Of a stretch of 11,643 nucleotides of DNA, positions 1 to 5,807 are shown one piece after another. Positions within the stretch are counted from its first letter, which is position 1; each line of letters starts with the position of its first letter. A model generated the notes under the pieces. It had not been told where the DNA came from and did not search any database. It was given only the letters and a program-made list of their open reading frames with translations. A program made the position numbers and the translations under genes. Source of the DNA: Clostridia bacterium. GTDB lineage: Bacteria; Bacillota; Clostridia; Oscillospirales; CAG-272. The DNA lies in the NCBI GenBank assembly GCA_017648425.1, contig JAGCJD010000251.1, forward strand, positions 1 through 11,643. The letters are read 5' to 3'.

Positions 1-107
1 GTGCAGTCATAGAACGCAGTATCTCCTATGCTCGTGACGCTGTCGGTTATGATTATGATCGTAAGACCTGTGCAGTTAATGAACGCAGAACTTTCTATGC
101 TCGTGAC
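1..107 (-). repeat. Two DNA-level copies of the BspA leucine-rich repeat, 69-bp period
   Basis: Segments 1-38 and 70-107 match at 31 of 38 positions by eye. They are offset by 69 bp, which equals the 23-residue period of LRR_5 repeats. More copies presumably follow beyond the left edge. Confidence 0.8.
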
Positions 108-1142
108 AGGAGCTCCATTATATGTGTCGGCGATCCTTATGATCTGTGATGCTCCGGTATATCCTGTTGCAGTTGCATATGTTCCATCATCGGATTTTTG
201 ATAGGTTATTCCCTCTGTCGGCGTCATGGGCGCGTGGCAATCCGTGCAGAAGCCCGTTTCGTCAAAGGTGTGGTAATCGGGCTCGGTCGGTTTTTCGCAA
301 TTTTTACACTTTTTAAAATGACAATCCGAGTTGTAGAGGTATTCCTCTCCGTATGTATGTTCCTGAGCTGTGTCGTATTTCCAAACAACCTCCTTGCATG
401 TTAAGCAGGCGCGGTAATATAATGTGTCCTCACAGCTGTCGCTTTCCCATTCGCCATACTCGTGAACATGGCAGTTTAAAAGCTCGGATAGCTGTCCCTC
501 AAGCTCGGCAACCTTTGCGTTGTATGTGTCGGTCAACTGTTGAAGATTTTCCTTGTTTGCCTTATCTGTCGCTTCAAGCTCCTTCATTTTTGCGTTGTAC
601 GCATCGGTAAGTGTTTTTATAGCCGCCTGATTGCTGAGGTCAGCCGCTTGCAGCTCACCTATCAGGGTGTTTATGCTGTTGATCTCAGCCTGATACTCAG
701 CCTTAAGATCGGCAATTTTGTCCGCCATCTCGGCTTGCAGGTCGGATATTTTTGTTTGGTTGGTGTTTATTTTAGAGTTGAGCTCTGCGACCTTTGTGTC
801 GTACGCCTGCTTATGAGCCGCAAGAGCATTGGCGTTTTCCTTATCCGCCAGCGTCAGCTCCGCGACCTTTTGGTTATAAGCCTCGGTCAGGGCTTGTATG
901 TCCTTTTCATTTGCATCTATTTCGGCATTCAGTACGGCTATGCTCTTGTCATATTCCGTCTTTATGTCGTTTATCTTGGCAGTGAGATCGCTGTTTTTGG
1001 TTTCTATCTCCTGCTTGAGGTCATTGATAAAGGAATCAATGTCCGTCCTTGTGTAGTAGTTCTCCTTTTTCATACAGCCCGACATCAAAAATGCCGATGC
1101 GACCATGATGATTGCGAGAACCGTTGACAATACTCTTTTCAT
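1..1142 (-). CDS. Surface lipoprotein: coiled coil, Cys-rich spacer, BspA-like leucine-rich repeats (C-terminus off the left edge)
   Basis: This reading frame is open from ATG at 1142 to the window edge, giving 380 residues with no stop, so the C-terminus is missing. Residues 1-22 form a signal peptide ending in the lipobox MSGC, with Cys23 as the likely lipidated residue. Residues about 30-222 are charged heptad-like sequence, a predicted long coiled coil. Residues 224-302 hold nine Cys, including CLTC (246), CKNC (279) and CTDC (299), interspersed with His and aromatic residues; this resembles the zinc-ribbon-like spacers of Clostridia surface proteins. From about 345 onward two BspA-type (LRR_5) repeats read VTSIESSAFINC and VTSIGDTAFYDC. 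Membrane anchoring is inferred from the lipobox, and a spacer-plus-display role is inferred from the domain order. BspA-type repeats are known to mediate surface or host binding in some species, but no ligand can be named here. A strong SD (AGGAGGG, 1150-1156) fixes the start. Confidence 0.88.
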   Translation of the reverse strand, partial: MKRVLSTVLAIIMVASAFLMSGCMKKENYYTRTDIDSFINDLKQEIETKNSDLTAKINDIKTEYDKSIAVLNAEIDANEKDIQALTEAYNQKVAELTLADKENANALAAHKQAYDTKVAELNSKINTNQTKISDLQAEMADKIADLKAEYQAEINSINTLIGELQAADLSNQAAIKTLTDAYNAKMKELEATDKANKENLQQLTDTYNAKVAELEGQLSELLNCHVHEYGEWESDSCEDTLYYRACLTCKEVVWKYDTAQEHTYGEEYLYNSDCHFKKCKNCEKPTEPDYHTFDETGFCTDCHAPMTPTEGITYQKSDDGTYATATGYTGASQIIRIADTYNGAPVTSIESSAFINCTGLTIIIITDSVTSIGDTAFYDC

Positions 1143-1162
1143 TGTCTTTCCCTCCTAAAAAT

Positions 1163-1194
1163 AAAAAAGTGCGTACAACCGAGGTCATACGCAC
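1163..1194 (-). terminator. Intrinsic terminator inside the lipoprotein leader
   Basis: On the minus strand the arms GTGCGTA and TACGCAC (1188-1194 and 1169-1175) form 7 bp. Two G-U wobbles and two further pairs continue the stem to a CTCG loop. TTTTTTATTTTT follows directly. It ends about 6 nt before the lipoprotein SD and about 20 nt before its start codon, so read-through must be permitted for the gene to be expressed. That arrangement is typical of a transcription-attenuation expression platform. Confidence 0.85.
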
Positions 1195-1380
1195 CGAAAA
1201 GCGCAAACCCCAATTGTCGCCAAACAAAAACAACGATATGGGTATAACTCCCCCACGGCAGTTGCGGAATTTGCGTTTTTGCTGAATTCAACAATCTGCC
1301 GTAAAAAGAAAATGAACAAAAAGCCCCCTATAAAAACAGAGAGTTTCCCCATACATATCGCTATTTGTTTTTGTTTGGCA
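1163..1380 (-). ncRNA. Structured leader RNA of unknown class (candidate riboswitch or attenuator)
   Basis: The transcript should start near 1380. A 14-nt perfect helix (1366-1379 with 1219-1232) and a 7-bp helix (1354-1360 with 1234-1240) close the structure, separated by a small asymmetric internal loop. Inside are a helix of about 5-8 bp (1341-1350 with 1240-1250), a U-rich stretch of about 35 nt, and an apical hairpin closed by ACGGCAG/CTGCCGT (1296-1302 with 1255-1261). A short linker then leads into the intrinsic terminator. Promoter, folded domain, terminator, SD and gene in that order are what a transcriptional riboswitch looks like. I could not match the conserved cores of the classes I know well. 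Alternatives are an independent small RNA that ends at the terminator, or a palindromic insertion that supplied the leader. Confidence 0.6.
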
Positions 1381-1386
1381 AATACA

Positions 1387-1415
1387 ATTATAGCACATAT
1401 TTTTTAATTTGTAAA
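1387..1415 (-). promoter_or_regulatory. Sigma-A-type promoter of the leader RNA and lipoprotein gene
   Basis: On the minus strand the -35 is TTTACA (1410-1415) and the -10 is TATAAT (1387-1392), with a 17-nt spacer ending TGC, which supplies an extended -10 TG. The predicted start is about 1380, one base before the closing helix of the leader. Confidence 0.82.
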
Positions 1416-1498
1416 TAAAAAACCTTAAAAAAGAAAAAGCAGGGGTGTTGTGTCCTGAGATAATGTATTGCTTTGTTTAATTACTTTGTGTTTAGAAC

Positions 1499-1584
1499 AA
1501 TCCCTCAGTCACCTAACGGTGACAGCTATCTTCGATGTTTTGCCTCGCAAAACTTGACACGGATTAGCTTTGCACAAAGGAGCC
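1499..1584. repeat. Palindromic dispersed-repeat-like element in an otherwise empty spacer
   Basis: Three small hairpins lie in tandem: GTCACC-TAAC-GGTGAC (1508-1523), GTTTTGC-CTC-GCAAAAC (1537-1553) and CTTTG-CA-CAAAG (1568-1579). Flanking AATCC (1499-1503) and GGATT (1561-1565) can also pair. The pieces CCCTCAGTCACC, GGTGACAGCT and AAGGAGCC resemble a repeat family often seen between genes in gut Clostridia; this is from memory and was not searched. No ORF is present. The flanking stretches 1416-1498 and 1585-1637 are AT-rich, and I see nothing else in them. Confidence 0.5.
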
Positions 1585-1637
1585 ATTTGGTGTGTGCGTA
1601 ACTTTTAGTTTGTGTGTTGCGTTGGGGGATTATAACG

Positions 1638-1670
1638 AAAAAACGGGGTGTTGTATTACAACACCCCGTT
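1638..1670 (-). terminator. Intrinsic terminator of glmS and the six-gene operon
   Basis: A perfect 13-bp stem (1658-1670 with 1642-1654) with a 3-nt loop is followed on the minus strand by a run of T. It begins 6 nt after the glmS stop codon. This marks the end of the transcript that starts near 8558. Confidence 0.93.
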
Positions 1671-1676
1671 GCCGTT

Positions 1677-3509
1677 TTATTCAACGGTTACGGATTTTGC
1701 AAGGTTTCTTGGCTTATCAACATCAAGTCCTTTGAGGGCGGATACATGATATGCCAAAAGTTGAAGAATAGTTGCCGCTGTGAATGGAGCGAGAAGCTCG
1801 TCTGTTTCGGGAAGCACGAGCATTTCGTCACAGGGAATATCATATTTCTCCGCAAGCTCCTTAGTAGCTACACAAACGGTGTAAGCGCCTCTTGCTCTTA
1901 CCTCTCGTATGCCGCTGACTGTCTTTTCGCAGACCTTGGATACGGTTACGAGAGCTATTACGGGAATGCCCTCCGTTATAAGAGAAATAGTTCCGTGCTT
2001 TAATTCGCCTGCGGCGTACGCTTCGCTGTGAATGTACGATATTTCTTTCAGCTTTAATGAAGCCTCGGTGCAAAGAGCGCAGTCGATATCTCTGCCTATA
2101 TAGAACAGGTGCTCGGACGATACGAGCTTTGACGCGACATCGCGAACGGCATCGTTCATTTTGAGCGCTTGTTCGATTGACGCGGGTATCTTTTCTACCA
2201 TAGATGAGCAAATTCCGCTTGCGGTCTGCTCGTCTATCATTTTCTTTGAAAGCGCTATTCTTATTGCAAGCAGATAGAGAAGCGCACACTGCACGCTGTA
2301 AGCCTTAGTACTTGCTACGGCGATCTCGGGACCTGCCCATGTATAGAGCACGCTGTCTGCCTCGCGAGCAACGGACGAACCTATTACATTTACTATTGCA
2401 AGTGTATAAACTCCCATGCTCTTTGCAAGTCGGAGGGCTGCGAGCGTGTCGGCTGTTTCGCCTGACTGGGAGAGAAGTATAACAAGGTCGTTTTTGCCGA
2501 GTATCGGATCGCGATAGCGGAACTCGCTTGCTACCTCTACATTTACGGGGGTTCTTGCAAGCTTTTCTATGAGCGCCTTTCCAACAAGACCTGCGTGCAT
2601 TGCAGTTCCGCAGGCTACTATATGGATAGCCTCAAAGCTTGATAGCTTGCAACCGTCAAGCGCTTCTATACCGAAATAGGGAAGTCCGTTCTTTATTCTG
2701 GGTTCAACAGTCTTTCTTATTGCCTCGGGCTCTTCATGTATCTCTTTGATCATAAAGTGAGGGAAGCCACCCTTTTGCGCTTGCTCTACATTCCAGCTTA
2801 CGGTTTCCTCTTTTTGATCTACGGAGTTTCCGTCAGTATCGCAGAAGCTTACGCTATCCTTTTTGACTACTGCTATTACGCCCTCGTCAAGTCTGTAATA
2901 TTTTGAGGTGTATCCGAGCAACGCGGGAATATCCGATGCGATAAATCCGCCTTTGTCGCTATGAGATACGATAAGCGGACTATCCTTTCTTACAGCGTAT
3001 ACTGTATCCTCGTGCGCCTTAAATATTATGCCAAACGCATATGAGCCTCTTATTACGCTTATTGCGTTCTTTATGGCGTCAATGGGATCGTTGCTCTTTT
3101 TGTAAAACATATCTACGAGCTTTGCTCCGCGCTCGGTGTCAGTTTCCGAGCTGAATGAATATCCCGCAGATATAAGCATTTCCTCTATCTCAGCATAGTT
3201 TTCTATGATTCCGTTATGCACGAGAGAAAGGTTGCTTGTTGAGTGGGGGTGAGAGTTTTTGTCGGAGGGCTCTCCGTGTGTTGCCCAACGGGTGTGTCCT
3301 ATTCCGCATGTTCCAGTAAGCTCATCTTGTGATTTGAGCTTGTTTTCAAGGTCGTCAAGTCTACCTTTTGATTTTACTGTGACGAGCTCTCCGCTGTTCG
3401 CGACTGTAACTCCTGCTGAGTCATAGCCTCTGTACTCGAGGGTGCGAAGCCCCTCAATTAAAATTGGGACGCATTTTTTGTTCCCTGTGTAACCTATAAT
3501 TCCACACAT
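1677..3509 (-). CDS. glmS: Glutamine--fructose-6-phosphate aminotransferase (isomerising), GlmS
   Basis: GlmS converts fructose-6-P and glutamine to glucosamine-6-P in the cytosol, the committed step of amino-sugar and peptidoglycan precursor synthesis. The protein has 610 residues, the usual family length. An N-terminal class II glutaminase domain starts MCGIIGY, with Cys2 the nucleophile after Met removal, and carries HTRWATHG (72-79) and HNGIIENY (98-105). Two SIS sugar-phosphate domains follow, with ACGTAMHAG (299-307), LSQSGETADT (346-355) and SEAYAAGELKHG (495-506). The C-terminus DKPRNLAKSVTVE is family-typical. The frame is open upstream to 3590, but the catalytic Cys must follow the initiator Met, so the start is 3509. 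Unusually, no SD precedes it; the 14 nt upstream are AT-rich and sit below a 12-bp hairpin. It is the last gene of the operon and is controlled by the ribozyme before it. Confidence 0.98.
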   Translation of the reverse strand: MCGIIGYTGNKKCVPILIEGLRTLEYRGYDSAGVTVANSGELVTVKSKGRLDDLENKLKSQDELTGTCGIGHTRWATHGEPSDKNSHPHSTSNLSLVHNGIIENYAEIEEMLISAGYSFSSETDTERGAKLVDMFYKKSNDPIDAIKNAISVIRGSYAFGIIFKAHEDTVYAVRKDSPLIVSHSDKGGFIASDIPALLGYTSKYYRLDEGVIAVVKKDSVSFCDTDGNSVDQKEETVSWNVEQAQKGGFPHFMIKEIHEEPEAIRKTVEPRIKNGLPYFGIEALDGCKLSSFEAIHIVACGTAMHAGLVGKALIEKLARTPVNVEVASEFRYRDPILGKNDLVILLSQSGETADTLAALRLAKSMGVYTLAIVNVIGSSVAREADSVLYTWAGPEIAVASTKAYSVQCALLYLLAIRIALSKKMIDEQTASGICSSMVEKIPASIEQALKMNDAVRDVASKLVSSEHLFYIGRDIDCALCTEASLKLKEISYIHSEAYAAGELKHGTISLITEGIPVIALVTVSKVCEKTVSGIREVRARGAYTVCVATKELAEKYDIPCDEMLVLPETDELLAPFTAATILQLLAYHVSALKGLDVDKPRNLAKSVTVE

Positions 3510-3523
3510 GATAGTCTTATAAT

Positions 3524-3551
3524 CATTATTGCGTAGGAATACGCAATAATG
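3524..3551 (-). other. Perfect 12-bp hairpin between the glmS ribozyme and the glmS start
   Basis: CATTATTGCGTA and TACGCAATAATG flank a 4-nt loop. The hairpin ends 14 nt before the glmS ATG. It lacks a following T run, so it is not a terminator, and it contains no SD, so it does not obviously sequester one. It could protect or structure the 5' end after ribozyme cleavage, or affect ribosome loading. Confidence 0.8.
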
Positions 3552-3697
3552 GGTTTGTTTTAAGTGTTTTTGTTTTGCAGTCTCCCGCATGTTTGTTCAC
3601 TTTTTACGACAGCTTTCTCTGCCGACGGAGCATCCGCCGAATTTTTCGATAACTCCGTACCTCGTTAACCTATATTTATGGCATAGGTCTGGCGCTT
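3551..3697 (-). ncRNA. glmS glucosamine-6-phosphate-activated self-cleaving ribozyme
   Basis: The minus strand carries the conserved core of the family in order: AAGCGCCAGA (3697-3688), AACGAGG (3666-3660), GGAGTTATCGA (3656-3646), TTCGGCGGATG (3641-3631) and CTCCGT (3630-3625). ACGGAG (3658-3653) pairs with CTCCGT, ACCTAT (3688-3683) with ATAGGT (3672-3667), and AAGTG (3602-3598) with CACTT (3566-3562). By family knowledge, cleavage occurs 5' of GCGCC, here between 3696 and 3695, using glucosamine-6-P as coenzyme. In Bacillus the downstream fragment is then degraded by RNase J. The ribozyme follows the glmM stop by 13 nt, so it is intra-operonic. The 3' boundary is approximate. Confidence 0.95.
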
Positions 3698-3708
3698 ATA
3701 CTTACTTT

Positions 3709-5064
3709 TTATTTAGATGCAAGTCTTGTGGTTATGAGCTCTGCAACCTCGTTTGCGAGTGTCTTTATCTGCTCTTCATCGCTTCCCTCGACCATTACGC
3801 GAATAAGCGGCTCTGTTCCCGAAGGACGAACTACTATTCTACCTGTATTGCCAAGCGCTGCGGTTACTTCATCAAGCTTTTGAGAAATTACTTTATCCGT
3901 ATAGAATGCTATCTTGCCTTCTGCGGATATTTTGAGGTTTACTGTGATCTGAGGATACTTTGTCATAACGCTTGCGAGCTCGGAAAGAGATTTTCCGCTT
4001 CTTTTGAGCATTACGAGGAGCTGAGTTGCTGTGAGCTGACCGTCACCTGTTGTTGAGAAATCACGGAATATAACATGTCCCGATTGCTCGCCGCCGAATG
4101 AGTAATTGCCAATGAGCATTTCTTCAAGAACATATCTGTCGCCGACCTTGGTTGCTATAAAGCGAAGTCCGTTTTCCTCGCAGAACTTTCCAAAGCCAAA
4201 GTTTGTCATTATCGTGCCGATAACGGTATTGCTGTTGAGCTTTCCTCTGCTTTTGAGGTCGAGCGCGCAAATTGCCATTATCACATCGCCGTCAATAACA
4301 TTTCCTTTTTCGTCAACGCAAAGACATCTGTCTGCATCTCCGTCAAACGCAATTCCGCAGTCGAGCTTGTTCTCAACTACATATTTTGCAAGGGCTTCAA
4401 GATGAGTTGAGCCACAGTTGCGGTTGATGTTTACACCGTCAGGCTTATCAGAGAGGACACTGACCTCTGCTCCGAGCTGATTGAAAAGCGTGGGCGCTGT
4501 CATGCTTGCCGCTCCGTTTGCGCAGTCGATAGCTATTTTCATTCCGCTAAGGCTGCAATGTGCCGAGCTCATGATGTGTCTTTGATAGTCCTCTACTGCG
4601 TTCTGTGCGAACGTCAGCTTTCCTACCTCTCCGCCTATTGGCTTTACATAGGTCTTTGTTGAAGCGAGAATAAGATCCTCGATCTTTTCCTCCAACATGT
4701 CGGGCAGTTTAAATCCGTTTCCGCTGAATATTTTTATTCCGTTGAATTCCGCTGGGTTATGTGATGCGGATATCATTACGCCTGCGTCTGCCTTGTATGT
4801 ACCTACAAGATATGCAACCGCGGGTGTCGGAACTACTCCAAGCTGGATAACATCTGCTCCTACTGAGCAAAGCCCTGCCACAAGCGCTGCTCCGAGCATA
4901 TCCGAGGAGGCTCTCGTATCGCTTCCAACGACAAAGGTAGGTCTGCGGCGACATCCGTCCGAAAGAACGGTAGCGGCAGCTCTTCCAATTTCCATAGCAA
5001 GCTCACACGTGAGCTCGGTGTTTGCAATTCCTCTTACACCGTCTATACCGAAAAGTCTTCCCAT
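3709..5064 (-). CDS. glmM: Phosphoglucosamine mutase, GlmM
   Basis: GlmM interconverts glucosamine-6-P and glucosamine-1-P, the step after GlmS. The 451-residue protein has the four-domain alpha-D-phosphohexomutase layout at normal length. Features seen are MGRLFGIDGVRGIAN at the N-terminus, the phosphoserine loop ISASHNP with Ser101 as the phosphorylated residue, the metal loop DGDADR (241-246), the sugar-binding loop GEQSGH (325-330), and the phosphate-binding loop RPSGTEPLIRV (413-423). An AAAGGA-type SD lies about 9 nt before ATG 5064. The gene is 49 nt after the acetyltransferase gene and is followed immediately by the glmS ribozyme. Cleavage of that ribozyme would leave glmM on the upstream fragment with a new 3' end 13 nt past its stop. 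Confidence 0.98.
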   Translation of the reverse strand: MGRLFGIDGVRGIANTELTCELAMEIGRAAATVLSDGCRRRPTFVVGSDTRASSDMLGAALVAGLCSVGADVIQLGVVPTPAVAYLVGTYKADAGVMISASHNPAEFNGIKIFSGNGFKLPDMLEEKIEDLILASTKTYVKPIGGEVGKLTFAQNAVEDYQRHIMSSAHCSLSGMKIAIDCANGAASMTAPTLFNQLGAEVSVLSDKPDGVNINRNCGSTHLEALAKYVVENKLDCGIAFDGDADRCLCVDEKGNVIDGDVIMAICALDLKSRGKLNSNTVIGTIMTNFGFGKFCEENGLRFIATKVGDRYVLEEMLIGNYSFGGEQSGHVIFRDFSTTGDGQLTATQLLVMLKRSGKSLSELASVMTKYPQITVNLKISAEGKIAFYTDKVISQKLDEVTAALGNTGRIVVRPSGTEPLIRVMVEGSDEEQIKTLANEVAELITTRLASK

Positions 5065-5113
5065 AAATTTTTCCTTTCTTCCTTTCTCTGTATATTTTAT
5101 TTTTATGGAACGC

Positions 5114-5779
5114 TTATTTTTTTGGAACTATTTTATCGGGAGATTTGAATATGTGATTTGGAGGTACGCTTCCGCGAACGCTTGAAAGGGGATACACATT
5201 TGTATTTCTTCCTATTACCGTTCCGGGGTTGAGCACGCTGTTACAGCCCACCTCCACGAAATCTCCGAGCATTGCTCCGAATTTCTTAAGCCCTGTTTCA
5301 ATAGCTCCTTGCTCTGTTTTTACTTTTACGAGCGTCTTGTCGCTTTTTACATTCGAGGTTATAGCTCCCGCACCCGTATGAGAACGGTAGCCAAGTATGG
5401 AATCGCCGATATAATTGAAGTGTGGTACCTCGACGCTGTCAAAAAGAATTACATTTTTAAGCTCGCAGGAGTTTCCCACCACACAGCCCTCGCCGACCAG
5501 AACATTTCCTCTGATATAAGCTCCCGTGCGAACCTCGGTGTTCTTACCTATGATGCAGGGCGCATTCAAGGTTGCACTAGGCGCTATTTTTGCGCTCTTT
5601 GCTATCCACACGCCCTCTGACGGTGAATAATACTCGTCAGCGGGAAGCGTGTTGCCAAGTTCAAGGACGAGCTCTCCGATGTGAGGGAGCGCATGCCAAG
5701 GATATTCGCATTTTTCAAGAAGTGGCTTTGCCAAAGTATGCGTAAGGTCGTAAAGCTCTTGTGTTTTTAAAGTAAGCAT
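5114..5779 (-). CDS. Stand-alone left-handed beta-helix acetyltransferase, GlmU C-terminal type (probable glucosamine-1-phosphate N-acetyltransferase)
   Basis: The 221-residue protein has an N-terminal helical segment of about 50 residues, then hexapeptide repeats (about 58-200) predicted to form a left-handed beta helix. It matches the acetyltransferase half of GlmU around the active site: ELKN with Lys108, HFNYIGD with His120 and Tyr123, and GAGAITSN with Asn143. These correspond to catalytic Lys351, His363, Tyr366 and Asn386 of E. coli GlmU. The uridylyltransferase domain, with its LAAGxGTRM motif, is absent. The substrate is inferred to be glucosamine-1-P plus acetyl-CoA, which fits its place directly before glmM and glmS. 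Similar proteins are often labelled UDP-GlcNAc pyrophosphorylase, which the missing domain argues against. Sugar-nucleotide acetylation of another substrate cannot be excluded. The start is 5779 because AAAGGA lies 6 nt upstream; an in-frame ATG at 5794 has no SD. Confidence 0.85.
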   Translation of the reverse strand: MLTLKTQELYDLTHTLAKPLLEKCEYPWHALPHIGELVLELGNTLPADEYYSPSEGVWIAKSAKIAPSATLNAPCIIGKNTEVRTGAYIRGNVLVGEGCVVGNSCELKNVILFDSVEVPHFNYIGDSILGYRSHTGAGAITSNVKSDKTLVKVKTEQGAIETGLKKFGAMLGDFVEVGCNSVLNPGTVIGRNTNVYPLSSVRGSVPPNHIFKSPDKIVPKK

Positions 5780-5785
5780 TTTATT

Positions 5786-5791
5786 TCCTTT
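5786..5791 (-). promoter_or_regulatory. Ribosome-binding site that selects the acetyltransferase start
   Basis: AAAGGA on the minus strand lies 6 nt before ATG 5779. It falls inside the would-be codons of the upstream in-frame ATG (5794), favouring the shorter protein. Confidence 0.7.
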
Positions 5792-5807
5792 CATAATATG
5801 AATTTTG

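Noticed and set aside
1..107. CRISPR-like repeat at the left edge
   Set aside because: The 69-bp period is coding and equals 23 residues of BspA leucine-rich repeats; the copies differ at codon-tolerant positions.
540..1127. Rightward open frame of 195 codons opposite the lipoprotein
   Set aside because: It is the antisense shadow of the coiled-coil coding region, with no SD and no recognisable motif.
1219..1379. Miniature inverted-repeat element, reading the 14-bp arms as terminal repeats
   Set aside because: The arm starts exactly at the predicted transcription start, and the inner helices are nested in RNA-like fashion. No flanking target duplication is obvious. Kept only as an alternative.
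1163..1380. 6S RNA as the identity of the leader
   Set aside because: Length, promoter-at-end helix and terminator fit loosely, but the single-stranded region is strongly one-sided (about 35 nt against about 4 nt) instead of the symmetric central bubble of 6S, and a gene with a strong SD follows at once.
3524..3551. Terminator between the ribozyme and glmS
   Set aside because: The hairpin is strong, but the following bases are ATTATAAGACTATC with no T run.
3510..3590. N-terminally extended GlmS starting at 3590
   Set aside because: The extension of 27 residues is translated ribozyme sequence, and GlmS needs Cys directly after the initiator Met.
3589..4056. Rightward open frame opposite glmM and the ribozyme
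   Set aside because: It overlaps the 3' end of glmM and the conserved ribozyme core, and has Cys/Leu-rich antisense-type composition.
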